From: Aurantiochytrium sp. KH105
Taxonomy: Eukaryota > Sar > Bigyra > Thraustochytrida > Thraustochytriidae
Direction: 5' to 3'
Assembly (NCBI GenBank): GCA_003116975.1
Contig: BGKB01000024.1
Location: 186,001-250,000 of the forward strand
DNA length: 64,000 nt
The notes under the pieces are model-generated. The model saw only the letters and a list, made by a program, of their open reading frames with translations, was not told the DNA's origin and searched no databases. The translations under genes and the position numbers were made by a program. This document shows, piece after piece, positions 40,839 through 52,651 of this stretch. How positions within the stretch are numbered: position 1 is the stretch's first letter; the number at the start of each line of letters is the position of its first letter.

Positions 40839-43800
40839 CTACGAGCTGCTTCCGACAACGCAGCCAGCGAGGCCAGACGTCCATTGGTTTCCACCGCCAC
40901 CCGCCTCCAATTTTGTCTCATCCGCGAAGAGAAAGCACTGGTTAGAGATGTCATTGTGGGACCAAGCTTCACACCAATTGGTGTCCTCGCAACGTTGCGA
41001 GCACAACTGTGGCGTATTAAGGCTGACCCTTTGGTCATGATCGTTTGCCCATCTCCTGCCTGTTTCGTAGCAGAGCGTGGGCTGGGGAGTTGGCTCAGGC
41101 GTGGGCTCAGGAGTTGGCTCTGGCGTGGGCTCAGGAGTAGGTTCAGGCGTGGGCTCAGGAGTTGGCTCTGGCGTGGGCTCAGGAGTTGGCTCAGGCGTGG
41201 GCTCAGGAGTTGGCTCAGGCGTAGGCTCAGGAGTTGGCTCAGGCGTAGGCTCAGGAGTTGGTTCAGGCGTGGGCTGCGGAGTTGGCTCAGGCGTGGGCTG
41301 CGGAGTTGGCTCAGGCGTGGGCTCCGGAGTTGGCTCAGGCGTCGGCTCAGGCGTGGGCTGCGGAGTTGGCTCAGGCGTGGGCTGCGGAGTTGGCTCAGGC
41401 GTGGGCTGCGGAGTTGGCTCAGGCGTGGGCTCCGGAGTTGGCTCAGGCGTGGGCTCCGGAGTTGGCTCAGGCGTCGGTTCAGGCGTGGGCTGCGGAGTTG
41501 GCTCAGACGTAGGCTCAGGAGTTGGTTCAGGCGTGGGCTCCGGAGTTGGCTCAGGCGTGGGCTCAGGAGTTGGTTCAGGCGTGGGCTCCGGAGTTGGCTC
41601 AGGCGTGGGCTCCGGAGTTGGCTCAGGCGTGGGCTCCGGAGTTGGCTCAGGCGTCGGTTCAGGCGTGGGCTGCGGAGTTGGCTCAGGCGTGGGCTCGGGA
41701 GTTGGCTCAGGTGTGGGTTCAGGTGTGGGTTCAGGCGTGGGCTCCGGTGTCGTGGGCTCAGGCGTTGTCTCAATAATCTCAACCGGTGCGTTTGTGGGTT
41801 CTGCTGTGGGCATGTCTGTGCAAATCCTAGGACCCGAGATCCATTGACCTGCGCTGGTCTTTCCACCGAGCTCCGCCATCAGTCTGCACATCAGCGTATT
41901 CGGGCGGAACGCCCAGTAGTTGCACTCATCATTTTCCACGCACTTGGAGTGGCATTCCTCTTCAGAGGCCGCAGTAGTGCTCTCAAGGTACGCCGAGCTC
42001 CTGTACCTCGTACGAGTCTCGTAGCAACCCGGGAGAACGTCCACAGGAGCCAACGTTGGTTCAGGCGTGGGCGCCGGCGTGGGCTCCGGCGTGGGCTCAG
42101 GTGTGGGCTCCGGAGTTGGCTCAGGCGTCGGTTCAGGCGTGGGCTCCGGAGTTGGCTCAGGCGTGGGCTCCGGCGTGGGCTCCGGCGTGGGCTCGGGAGT
42201 TGGCTCGGGAGTTGGATCCGGCGTGGGCTCGGGAGTTGGCTCAGGTGTGGGCGCATCCGTGGGCGCGTCCGTGGGCGCGTCGGTACAGATCTTCGATCCT
42301 GAGACCCATCTCGTCGATGAGACGGAGACAGCATTTTTGAGCGCACGCATGAGGTTGCACTGTGCGCCCGCGTTGGCATCCGAGTTGCCGCTTGCCGAAC
42401 GAAAACTCCAGTAGTTGCAATCCTCATTCGCCATACAAGCAGAGTGACACTGCTCGGGAAGTTGGACGCCGGGCTCATCATCGTACGTATAGATCCTGTC
42501 GGCGGCCTTGGCCTTGTAGATGACCTGCTCCATGTAGCACCCATCAATGTAATCGACTGGGCTCAGCGTGGGAAAGGGAGTCGGCGCGTCCGTAGGTGCA
42601 TCTGTAGGCGAGGACGTCGGCTCCGCGGTGGTCGGGGAAGGCGTGTCTTCCTCGGGATTGGTCGGGCACTGGTCAGAAACAATGCTGTCGACCAGGGTCA
42701 TCAAGCCAGCATAGTCATCCGCCTGGTACGTCTGAACCTCGGGTGTGACGGGGCTGTACAGGTTGTTACCCTGGTCATCACCGACACGAACCGCGACGTA
42801 TGTGGCCGAAGTGTCCTGGATCATCTGCGCGTACATCTGTGTGCACTTCTTTGCGGCTACTTTGGGGTACTTGGCTTTCCTGTCGTACCACTGGCACTCC
42901 TCCGGAAGACGGGCACGGATCCACTCGACATTGGGCACATCGTCGCCAACATGCACGACATAGGTGGGGCGATCGGCGCGACCGGCTGCTGCGTCGGCGG
43001 CGTCAGTGGCCTCGATCATGGCCAGCGTCGTCTTGAGCGCAAGCGGAGTGTTGGTGTTGCCCTCTTCGGAGTTGGGACGGGTCAAGGCACGAACGGCATT
43101 CTCGAATGCAGTTTGCGTGGTATAGCGCAGGTTGCCGCTCTCGTCAAGAATGGTCAGCTCATCCGTGATTCCTGTCGAGTACTCGACGAGACCAAAGCGT
43201 GCGCCGTCCTCGGCGCCGACCGTGAAGCGAGAAGCAAAGTCGAGCACAAAGTCGTACGCCTGCACGAGCTCCTCATCATCGATGGTAAACGAGGCGTCGA
43301 CGACAAAGATGATGTCGACGCTATCCTCGCATCCCTCGCCGCTTGTGATGTCGCACGCAAGATCGGCAACACCCTCGGCAATCGTGTTGGCGTTGGAGAG
43401 ATCAGAGGGCATCTCCAGGTAAGCTGCGAGGGCGTCCGTGCCGGCCTCGGGAACGAAGGCGTCATCGCCGACAGGGACGTAGATGACCTTGATGCCCTCG
43501 TCGTCGACTGTATTCTCGACTTGCTCAAGGAAGCATGCTTGAATGGCCTCGTCCGAGAGATCTTTCTTTTTCGAAATCCCAGAGCAGATCTTGCCAACAC
43601 GAGGCTTGCTGTAGGAGGTCACATCAGCGTGGCCGTCAGAAAGGAGAACGATGATCTCGGTCGCGCCTCTGGACTTTTTCTTGATGATCTTGTCGGTGGC
43701 GTAGTTGAGCGCGTACGGGATGTTGGTCTCAGTTTCCTCGTCCGTCATAGAGTCAATGAGCTTATAGAGCTTTTTCTCATTCTTGATGGCAGTCAGAGGC

Positions 43801-44075
43801 TTCTTTTTGAAGACCGTGGAGCCAAAGCTGAGAGCGGTGACGCGGTCCTTGGTGGCGGACTTGCCGATGTCGAACTGATGGCCGATGGCCTTTGCATAGC
43901 GCTTGATCTTGTTGAAGTTCTCGATGGACGCAGACGCGTCAAGCATGAGGACCACGTCGTACGGCGCACACTCCTCGGAAGGGCCGGCGCCATACTGCTC
44001 GACCGCGCCTTGCACGGTAAGGGCAAGGCTTGCCACCATGGCGGCCACGACCGCGCGCCACATGACGCCGCGCAT
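40839..44075 (-). CDS. Secreted vWA-vWA-PAN-stalk-PAN-stalk-PAN protein, array gene D
   Basis: 1078 residues from ATG 44075; a TTG-started frame is 3 residues longer. Signal peptide, vWA 1, vWA 2 and PAN 1 are nearly identical to genes A and C. It then differs: an EPTP stalk of about 75 residues precedes a divergent PAN 2 (C684-C752, [11 protein letters not shown]), the main EPTP/QPTP stalk is the longest of the array (about 753-1001), and the protein ends in a third PAN domain (C1002 onward, CYETGRRW...CSQRC...CEAW) instead of a vWA domain. The upstream sequence matches A and C only to about 10 bp before the start, so its promoter is different. Same secreted adhesin-like class; ligand specificity is expected to differ because of the domain swap. 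Confidence 0.92.
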   Translation of the reverse strand: MRGVMWRAVVAAMVASLALTVQGAVEQYGAGPSEECAPYDVVLMLDASASIENFNKIKRYAKAIGHQFDIGKSATKDRVTALSFGSTVFKKKPLTAIKNEKKLYKLIDSMTDEETETNIPYALNYATDKIIKKKSRGATEIIVLLSDGHADVTSYSKPRVGKICSGISKKKDLSDEAIQACFLEQVENTVDDEGIKVIYVPVGDDAFVPEAGTDALAAYLEMPSDLSNANTIAEGVADLACDITSGEGCEDSVDIIFVVDASFTIDDEELVQAYDFVLDFASRFTVGAEDGARFGLVEYSTGITDELTILDESGNLRYTTQTAFENAVRALTRPNSEEGNTNTPLALKTTLAMIEATDAADAAAGRADRPTYVVHVGDDVPNVEWIRARLPEECQWYDRKAKYPKVAAKKCTQMYAQMIQDTSATYVAVRVGDDQGNNLYSPVTPEVQTYQADDYAGLMTLVDSIVSDQCPTNPEEDTPSPTTAEPTSSPTDAPTDAPTPFPTLSPVDYIDGCYMEQVIYKAKAADRIYTYDDEPGVQLPEQCHSACMANEDCNYWSFRSASGNSDANAGAQCNLMRALKNAVSVSSTRWVSGSKICTDAPTDAPTDAPTPEPTPEPTPDPTPEPTPEPTPEPTPEPTPEPTPEPTPEPTPEPTPEPTPEPTPEPTPAPTPEPTLAPVDVLPGCYETRTRYRSSAYLESTTAASEEECHSKCVENDECNYWAFRPNTLMCRLMAELGGKTSAGQWISGPRICTDMPTAEPTNAPVEIIETTPEPTTPEPTPEPTPEPTPEPTPEPTPEPTPQPTPEPTPEPTPEPTPEPTPEPTPEPTPEPTPEPTPEPTPEPTPEPTPEPTPEPTSEPTPQPTPEPTPEPTPEPTPEPTPEPTPEPTPQPTPEPTPQPTPEPTPQPTPEPTPEPTPEPTPEPTPQPTPEPTPQPTPEPTPEPTPEPTPEPTPEPTPEPTPEPTPEPTPEPTPEPTPEPTPEPTPEPTPEPTPEPTPQPTLCYETGRRWANDHDQRVSLNTPQLCSQRCEDTNWCEAWSHNDISNQCFLFADETKLEAGGGGNQWTSGLAGCVVGSSS

Positions 44076-45420
44076 TTCTCTCAACTGCGTGGGCTTCCTC
44101 CGGAAAAGTACTTTCCGGACGTGCGCATGAATTTTGGGTTTGCCGAGTTCGCGCTTGCTCGCTGCAGAGCTCAGTCACAGCAGCTTGCATGCTTGCATAC
44201 TTTTTTGCTTACATGCTTGCACCTATACCACCACTCCATCTTTTGCTTCCAAATCGGCGCACGTGTGGTTGCGCTTGCGCTTGCGTTGCGCGCGCCTACG
44301 TCACGAGCTTTCCATTTCACGTACTGACTCCCGTTTTCTTTTTCTTTTGCAGGTTCCCTCTTTGTTGCGCGCGCTCGAAAGTTGGTTTTCATGAATCCTG
44401 GGAAGTTCGACGCCCGTCTGTGGCCTCCTGGAATGCGTCAAGGAGAGAGTATCCACCATTCAACTGACCAGCCGACCAGTCCTTGCTCATTCGATCCATC
44501 AATCGATCGATCGCCTGGGGCGGCGATAGCGACAGACGAGTCGCGGCAGCTGGCGCTGGGGACCGCTCGCCACGGAGTGACCTGTACGGTCGATCATCCT
44601 TGTTTCCAGCCGCTAGGCCAGTGAAGACCAAGAGGTGGAGAGAGACAGACAGAGAGACCAGGGAGACGGACGGAGACCGTCTTCGGGCTTGCTACAGCTA
44701 CTCTTGACAGTGACGGCACCTTCTGAATGCAGGCCGTCTTCTGCCGTGGCCCTCTACACGGAGGGCCTGCTTCCCATGGAGCGCGCGAACACGTCTCTGC
44801 CCCTCCTTTTCCAAAGGGGAGATGGCCCACAGCTTTTCCGGTCGACTGACTGACTACTGCGGAGGGGTCAGTCCTGCCGAGCACAGTGGAAGTAACAAGT
44901 ACTATGGTAAACTCTAGGCCCGCCGCCGCCCGCCGCCGACGCGTTCCACAATGTACAGGACGACATTCCCTTTTTTCTTTTTCTTTACCGATTGGGCTGT
45001 TCGCTCATTTGCATTCAAGTCGCGTTCGCAGCGCTTTTGTCCGGCCAGACTGACCGCGTCGGCGCGTGCCATTGCTGCCAGCCACCATGGCCACCACCGT
45101 CCCGGCAGCCTCTGAGCCAGAGTTATCGAGCCAGCTATTCGCACTCGCATCATCATCAGCAGCAGCAGTGGCAGCAGCGCGGCCGGATACTGTCTCGATC
45201 CTCGCTGCGGCCGCCAGCCAGCTCGTCCGTCCGGCCCGTGCCATCGACGTGTACGCCAGCCAGGCCTTTCGCAGCAGCGAGCCACACGACGTGCGCACGG
45301 CCCGCCAGAGGCGAGGCAGGCGGCAAAGGCTCACAGACACCAGCGTCACGGGACGGGTACACATGCAAACGCGCGCTCTCGCTTCTCCTGCAGCTGATCG
45401 GCCAGCATCGAGGTGCCGCT

Positions 45421-45451
<31 letters not shown>

Positions 45452-47180
45452 ATGACCACTATCTTGCAGACGCGATCGATCGATCGATCGATCGATTGCG
45501 CTCGCTGGCGAGCCGGCCGCGAAGATGCTGCGCCCCGCAAGTGTGTCCGCATCGCCACTCGGGTGTCGGCCGTCTTCGCCACAGCTGCCCCCGAGGCCAG
45601 CCACCTTTTTTGGCCACCCACGGATTTCCGCACCGTGGACGCGCGCGTATACTCAATTTTCCTGTACGTGCGTCTCCCGCACCTTCCCCCAGCCCCGCAG
45701 CGGAGTCGCTCGCTTCTACCTAGCCGGGGCCAGTGGCCAGCCAGCCAGGTGGCTGGCTTCCTACCCAATGTCAAGCCAAGCGCGAAGCGCGAGGCGACCT
45801 CCGCCGACGCCACGCGCTTCGACCGCGTCGCCGCCGCCAGCTCTCCTCCTCCTCTTCCTCCACGCCGCCGGGCGCGCGGCTGAGGCCGAGCTCCAGCGCG
45901 AGCCTGACGGCACGCGACCGGCGACCCCGCCCCAAAGGCAGGCCGCCTTCGCGTGGCTCGGGACCTCGCCGGGTCCCCGCTGTCCCGACGCCGACGCCGC
46001 CGTTGCCACAGGCCGCGCCTCTCGAGACCGGGTGCGCCGAGCCGAGCGGCAGCTGCAGTTGCCATGGATGCTGCTGCTGCTGCCAGCTGCAGCATGCGGG
46101 CTGCTGCTGCTCCGGGCCTGGCGAGGAGGCGCCTCGTGCCATGGCTGGGCCTGGCGAGGCGAACGCGGCGGCGCCCCAAGATGGCCAAAGGAACTCTTTT
46201 TTCCGAGTCGGCTTCTGCGGAGAGCGACCACGTCCGTGCCGCGCGAGCCTCGTCCCGAACACAAACGCCCCGGCAGGCAGGAGCGCCCGCCGCGGCCGGC
46301 CGGCTTCGCTCGTGGCGCGGCAGGCAAGGTCGACACCTCCAGCCACGTCGCTCCGAGTCGCGGACGGCAGGACAGCGGAGACGCGATCTCATGGGTCCAT
46401 CATTCTTTTTTCACGGAAAAAAGAGAAGGCCGTGCCGCCTCTTCAGATAGGAGCGCCGCCTCCGAGCCTGGGTCGGGGTCAGGCAGGGCGCGCAGCTCTT
46501 GCAGCAGCTGCTGCTGCAATGCAGCTGCAGCTGGCTGTGGCTCGCTGTAAGACGACGCGCGCGCAGTGCAGCGGCCAGCTGTGGCTGCTGCTGCAGCGCG
46601 GCGGCGGTTTTGGAAGCTCGATGCACCCCATGCCAGTGGCCGCCGTGCGTAGAGAGGCTCCATGATGACTTGGAGGCGCGCGCCGGCCAGGCTCGGGCGG
46701 CGCTTCCCGTTGCCGGCCAGAGAGCCTTCGCACTGGCTGGTGGGGCAGAGCCAGTCGCGAATTGGGAGTTCGCCAAGGAAGTCTTGCGGCAGCACAAGGC
46801 GACCGGCATTGGCCCATTGGCCGGCTCGGTGAGCCATTCATTCGTTCACGCGCTCGCTCGCTCGCTCGCTCGCGTGCCGGAGTGGGGCGCGGGAAGGGAC
46901 TGGTTGTACTTGGCTTGACATGAGCAATCAATACGAGGCCTAGAGGAGCGACCAGCGAGGCTGGCGGATCTTTTGGCCTGCAGCCAGGCAGGTGAAAGGA
47001 AGCGAGCCGCCGGCAGCGGAGGCCTGGACTCGAGCCTCCTAACAACAAGGTACTGGTATGGAGCCGAAACAAGGTGCAGCAAGCCAGGTGCTGTTGCATC
47101 CAGGCTTTTGCCTGCTTGCAAAAAGACAGACAGCCTGAGGGGATGGCTGTGGCCGGCCGGCGTGGGCTGCATTAAAGGAA
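44076..47180. other. GC-rich gene-free region upstream of gene D
   Basis: No supportable gene. Overlapping Arg/Ala/Pro-rich frames on both strands reflect base composition. It includes the gene D promoter side, which is unrelated to the flanks of A and C, plus CTG/ATG and GATC tracts (listed) and CGCT repeats near 46857. AGCTGCTGC-type stretches near 46060 and 46500 are CTG/CAG-rich but interrupted. Confidence 0.45.
45417..45496 (+). repeat. Compound (CTG)n(ATG)n and (GATC)n microsatellites
   Basis: CTG units pass into ATG units at 45417-45453. After a short gap an uninterrupted GATC run covers 45474-45496. A shorter ATCGATCGATCG run lies near 44499. Confidence 0.9.
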
Positions 47181-47880
47181 AATGAAAACCTATTCTCGCG
47201 TCTCGCAACGATGCCGCGTTGCATCACGCGGTGGTCTCCGCGGTACCGCGCTCGTCTCGCGAGTCGGGACGATCGGCGATGACCCACTGGCAATGCGACG
47301 ATACAGATACAATGGAGAGAGAAAGACCAACAAAGTTTATCGTTGCACCAGGTATACATGCGGAAGGGTAAAACGTCGACGACGCATTCTTTGGCAGCTT
47401 GCGCCAATCTTGCGGGTAATCTGCGGCTCGTTGTCGCCAAGACTCATCTCGCAAACATTGATGATCGGCTACGCTAACGACGCGGCTGTTCTCTGTGGGC
47501 CCAGCAACTTGGTTGGCAGAGGCAAAAAATTGGGAGTGGAAGTGCGTGACGCCCCAGCTTGGCTCGTTGTCGCGGAAGTGCGAAATCGTGACATTTCCAA
47601 GCTTGCCTGGCTCGTTCATTTGCCGTGGCTGCCGCTGCCAAGAGAGAACGGAAGCACGTTCGAACGTCTCTACGCGCAATGGCACGGGCCTGCGAGAACG
47701 AGTAGAGATATAAAATTTACTGGTGGGCCACAGTGCGTGATGGCCTCGAAGATATCCCCTCGCACAGCACGCAACGCTCAAATGAATGGCTGGAGTCCGC
47801 CTGTCTGTCCGAATGTGAGGCAGCGAGAGCGCTTTTGCAGAGATTCGAGACTATATTTTTACGACTGGCTCGTCTGAGAT
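47181..47880. other. Region with overlapping but unconvincing frames
   Basis: Frames of about 230 (plus) and 185 (minus) residues are open over 47182-47877. Neither has a recognisable domain, and TGGCTCGTTGTCGC-like sequence occurs twice (about 47426 and 47562). The GC content is falling toward the island that follows. I do not call a gene. Confidence 0.35.
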
Positions 47881-48064
47881 GTGCAGGCCGCACCGGCTAT
47901 CGATATCTCCATCAAGCGCTCGCCCGAGATCTGCAGGCCGGGCCCACGCTTTCTTCGCCAAACGCTGCTGCTGTCTGCAGGCCGGTCCACGATTTCTTCA
48001 AACAAGCGCTGGGCAAAGTCTGCAGGCCGGGCCTACGATATCTTCAATCAGCGCTCGCTCGTCG
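47881..48064 (+). repeat. Four tandem units of 44-50 bp
   Basis: Units start at 47881, 47931, 47975 and 48020, each beginning TGCAGGCCG and containing a TCTTC.....A.GCGCT core. Unit lengths 50, 44, 45 and about 45 are not multiples of three, so the repeat is not part of a conserved reading frame. Each unit start carries a small GGCC-centred palindrome. Confidence 0.75.
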
Positions 48065-50450
48065 AATCAGGGCCAATCGTTTGAATCTGAGAATCATCAA
48101 CAAAGAGGGAGCGCAAAAGACGCTTTGATCAAAGAAAGGAAGAACACGAGAAGAAGAAGAAAATGTTAGAGCTGAATTCGCAACCCATCGTCAAAGCTGC
48201 GAAGTGGACGCTTCGCATCGAAGCACAGAAAATGTTTGCTCAATTGTAATCTCTTCAAAGAGCACAACGCGTTATCAAGCTCGAAAAGTGCGCGAGTTGG
48301 TTTGCATAGAGAGCGTTAGTCTGTGTGTATTGAATTAGCGCAGAGCAATTGAAATGAAAGAATAGGAATTGCATTTGTTGGCGCATAAAAGCGCAACATT
48401 TCGTAAAGGAGCTCTTGTGTGCGGCTATTCTTTACTAAGGCTGCGGAAGTACACATGCTGCGCTTTGGTCAAAATATCAAAATGGAACAGGTGCCAAAAC
48501 GCTTTTGTGTCCAAGGCCCTCAGTTTCTCGATTCATACGAGTTAAAATTGCCAATGGCAGATGGATTGCTTGTTCGGCTATGTAAGCAAGGATCGCTAGG
48601 GCAATTTCGAGTCTTGAGAAACGAAGTGCTCCACTAATGGACTTCGATGTGCTCACCATTTTGGTAGGGGAAACGGAAATGACGTGAGTGGACAGAAGCG
48701 CCACAGAAGTGGCGAAGTCAACTTGGCACCCATGGGAAGTCTACTGTAGACTTGATGTGCCAACAACCATCCAATCTTAGCAATCACTTACTCGTGCGAC
48801 ATCAAGGTAAGTCTAACATCGCTCAGAGCACGAATCAGCACGTTTTTGTGATCACCAAGCTCTTCACTACATCCTCGAGACGACATTCAGGTGGGGAGAA
48901 ACATCGATCTTCACCACCAGACAAATTCGTCTCAGCAGAACCGAAACTCCCCTGCCATTCCTAGCGTACCTAGGCATACTAGCAATCCATATGATTCCTA
49001 CTTCATAAATTTTAAAGGCTGCCCAAAAAAGTGCTAAATGATTTTGTTGACGAACAGAGTTTGAGGAAAAAGAAGATGATTTTTTGAATTTCTGCTTCGT
49101 GGCTAGCACGCACGAAACGGGAAGGTAGAATGTACCGCCAGTGCCTCGCTCGCTGCTACTTGGATTGCTTGCGGGTAGATTTGGTTCTGCCTGCGTTGGT
49201 CTTGCATAGTTGCTAAGTCCCGACTGCTTGGCTTCAGTGGCGACTAGGCCGAAGATCTAGTTCATCTTTATTAGATGCGTCTTATGCTATGCTAAAACAA
49301 TTCTTGGCGCGGACTATCGTCGCTTCCAATATCAATATAGAAGGACGTGAACTTCTTGTCACTTCCCATTGCCCAAGAAATACTTGCGCGGATGACCAGG
49401 ACCTCAACGCATGCTTTGTTGTTGATCCTGTAAGCTAACATGGGCGATGTACTAACGCATCGATACTCTAAAGTAGCTTTCCTTCTGGCGCTAAATTGCT
49501 ACGACTGCCCACTCTACCTTTGTGGTTGAACAGGATTACTTGTAAAGCTATATCCGCAAGGGCCGCAAGGGTAATTTCGGGTCTGACGAGACGAACTTGT
49601 CTGCTAATAGAGTTCGAAGGATGTGCTCGCCACCTAAGATGTACAAAGAGAAGATGAGATAAAGAACTCACTAATCACAAATTTCTCGGCTGTGCTAGTC
49701 AATGCTTCGGGCGCTGTTGGACTTGCCTTGGTGTCGCATGAACTAGTGGCTGCCACAATTGGATAAGTTGTTGGCGCGGCAAGTCCTTCAGAGACTTTTC
49801 ATGGGATTTAAGTTGATCTCACCACTTTAGTAGGGCTGCTGTCGATTCACGTCAATTTCATACCACAGATTATACCCTCGCTCCGCTACTTTCCTGCTCT
49901 GGACAACAAGAAAAGGGTCAGGAACGTGCAATGCATTACTTGAACCTTGTTGTTGACAGAGGCAAAATTGTCAAGTGCTGCCAGAAATGACAGGCGTTCT
50001 CCTAAATGAAATTGCAGACTAAACCTCGTCCTCTCATAAAGGTTTGCACCTTGGTCCGTATTTAGGTATCAGCAGTCGCTACCGATTTCGACCACTGGAT
50101 CTCATCGATGCATGTCTTCTGCTACAACCCTTTGACATGACATTGCTTCCTTTGCTATTTGCTCTGAAAGCAAACGCCCGCCGTCAAGCACCGCGCATCT
50201 CTTGAAAACACTGTCTCTTGCAGCGCGCCTCTTTTGGAGAAATTGTCTCTTGCGACGAGATCGAGACTGTGGTCGCAGAAAATGAATTGGTCCGAAGAGT
50301 GAAGCTTTAACTTCACCTTTTTAATTAATGCTGACGCGAAGGCACTCGTGCCGTGTACCATCGCAGTCGTGTCGCTGGCATCAATCAAGGCAGCAAGAAC
50401 GAAGCAATCGACTTTTCTGGGGATCGTTGATCGAGAATGGGACTGTTTTT
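48065..50450. other. Lower-GC island without a recognisable gene
   Basis: Clearly lower in GC than the flanking 4 kb on either side. Only short frames are open. It contains a pair of diverged direct repeats (listed next). Composition and repeats suggest old mobile-element debris, but no element family can be named. Confidence 0.45.
48566..49640. repeat. Diverged direct repeat pair within the low-GC island
   Basis: 48566-48660 and 49532-49635 align (GGATT.CTTGT..., GCAAGG..CGC.AGGG.AATTTCG.GTCT.., ...CTAAT.GA.TTCGA.G.ATGTGCTC). On the minus strand both translate to a related ~40-residue stretch (LEIALAILAYIAEQAI and PEITLAALADIALQVI), so the shared ancestor may have been coding. Confidence 0.55.
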
Positions 50451-51590
50451 TTTAATGGTTCACTTGCCAAAGCTGGGGAGCCAAAGGCGCGCAAGATGCG
50501 CGATCCACATCGTTGCAGAGCTCCTCTCAAGTGAAAAACGCATTGGCGACCCGATCAGAATACTGCCGAGCTACTGGCTTTCTAATGAGAAAGATTTGGC
50601 TTTTACATTGCAAACCTGTTACGGTCGACAGCAAGACAAGCAAACTACTCACTCTCTCCCAACGAACAGTAACAACCTCTTTTGTACGCACCTTCACCAC
50701 CTCTGGCACTTCCGCAACGCGCGGCTCTGCGCAACCCCAATTCCCCTCCGTCTCCTCCATTTCCCCTTCTTCCTCTCCTTCCTTGGGGACGCTAACTCCC
50801 CGCGCGCCCCCTCCCCCCTTCTTTCGCCCGAGGTAAAAGCAGGGGCCGGGGTCCCCGGCGGGGGCAGCGGCGCGCGTCTCCGCCCTCCGCAGCGCCTGCC
50901 TTTCTTCGCACTGCTGGCCGACGTCATCACGCCTCGTTTCTTCCCTCCTTCCCTCCTTCTCCCCTTGCTTCCTTCCTTCCTTCCTTCCCTTCTTTCTCTG
51001 TTTCCTGCTTCGCGTCAAACCGCCGCACCGATCGACAATCCTCGTTCCCGAAAGCCGCGCTCGCAGCGGCCACCGCGACGAAGCGCGCGAGGGAGGGCCT
51101 CGCCTCGCTGGCTCGCGCTCGCGCTGGGCCTCGGCCGCGGAAGGGCGCGGGGAAGCGGCGAGGGAGGCAGGGAGAGGCGCCCCTCGCAGGCGCGTGGGGT
51201 GGCGCGGCGCCGCAGTTCGTTTGCTCGCTGGCTTGGTTGCTTGCAGGGAGGGACGTATACCTCGAACTGTTGCTGTTGCGCGTACGGCTGCGGCTGCGGC
51301 GGCGGGGCTGTGCAGCTGAGCTGGGCGGGCGCCACCCCACGCAAGCCTTGACGCCTGGGAGCGCCCGGAGCGATCGGGAAGGCAGCGCAGCGGCCGGCAG
51401 CAGCGGCTGCGGCAGCAGGCCGGATTTGAAACGAGGACTCCTCGGCACAGCTTGCGCTCCGAAGACTCACTGCCTGAGGCGGCGGCGGGCGAGGCGCAGC
51501 TCTGCAGGGAGAGGGGTCAGTGCGCCGCGCCGAGCCGGAGCGACGCTGCGCCACGCCTGTCGTCCGTAAGTCACTGTCCGCAGAGCACAG

Positions 51591-51626
<36 letters not shown>

Positions 51627-52651
51627 CTTCGTTTTGAAATTTTCGAAGTTTCCAGTGCGTGCTCGCGTGCGCGCTCGCAAGCAAGCGAGCAAAGCCACGC
51701 TTCTTGCGTCCCCCCGCGACAGCGACCAGCACAGGCCGGCCGGCGGGCGTGTGCCTACGCGCCGGCCGCGGAGTGTACTCCTCCGCGGTGCTGCTCTGCT
51801 TCTCCCTTCCATCCCCTTCCTTCCCGCCACCCGAAACGCATTTCACCGCCTCCCTCCGAGGCCCTCGCCCCCGCCTCCCTCCGCTCCTCCCTCCCGCGCC
51901 AGCGCCTCCTCGCCGCCCCGCGCCGCCGCGTCCTCGCCGCCCTGCGCCGCGCAGCTTGCAAGGCAGCTAGCTGCAGCCGCTCCCTCCTGCTTCCGCGCGC
52001 TTTTCTGCACGCTCGGGCGCCGCCGCCGGAACGCGCCGCGGCCTGGCCGCCGCCTTCCTCGAGGACGGCGCCGAGGACGTCGAGGCCGGCGTCGAGAGCG
52101 CGGCCGTGGCCGTCACCGTCGCCGTCGGCGCGGCACGGCAAGTTCGCCTCCGCCTGCTTCGCGCCTTTCCTTCAAGTCGCTTTCGCTCGACTCACTGTCA
52201 ATCAGCATCCGCAGTGCAGCACTTGCTTGTCTCGCACCTCTCTCTCTGTCTGTGTCTGCCTGTCTGTCCCGGCGAGGCCGCGCACGAGGACGGCGTCCGG
52301 GAGCAGTACGCTTTCGCCTCGCTCGCTCGGTCCGCGCAGCCGACCGCGACGCGAGGGGAAAGTCTGCGCGTCTGCCTGCGCGTCTGTGCGCCTGCTGACG
52401 CGCGAGCGCGGCGAGGGACGCCGCCGACGGGCGCAGCGCCGGGTGGACGGGAGCGCGCGCGAGAGCACGCCACGAGAGGAGGCGCAGTCCACTCTTTGGT
52501 GATTCGACGAAGCCAGCCGTGCAGGCACGCACTCATTGTCAGTCGCTCACGCTCACTCACGTGCCCAGGAGGGCCGCCGAGCCGAGCCGAGCCGAGTAAA
52601 GCCGAGCCGAGCCGAGTAGAGAAGAGCGGAGCGGGCGCGCTGAGCGCGGCG
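50451..52651. other. GC-rich leader/promoter region of the protein kinase gene
   Basis: No supportable gene. CT-rich tracts at 50700-51000, a (GCAA)n tract at 51592-51628, and very GC-rich sequence to 52650 with GAGCC repeats at 52575-52620. The frame of the kinase is open back to 52106, but that part is Arg/Pro/Ala-rich and lacks a good start context. Confidence 0.45.
51592..51628 (+). repeat. (GCAA)n tetranucleotide repeat
   Basis: About nine uninterrupted AAGC/GCAA units, the longest of four such tracts in the window. Confidence 0.9.

Noticed and set aside
45346-46665. Frames of about 190-350 residues on both strands in the GC-rich region upstream of gene D
   Set aside because: Mutually overlapping, low complexity, spanning microsatellites; no recognisable domain.
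47182-47877. 231-residue plus-strand frame and 185-residue minus-strand frame
   Set aside because: They overlap each other, have no domain, and the plus frame runs to the edge of a non-codon tandem repeat.
52106-52651. N-terminal extension of the protein kinase by 182 residues
   Set aside because: The extension is leader-like (Arg/Pro/Ala-rich, GAGCC repeats) and composition changes abruptly at ATG 52652.
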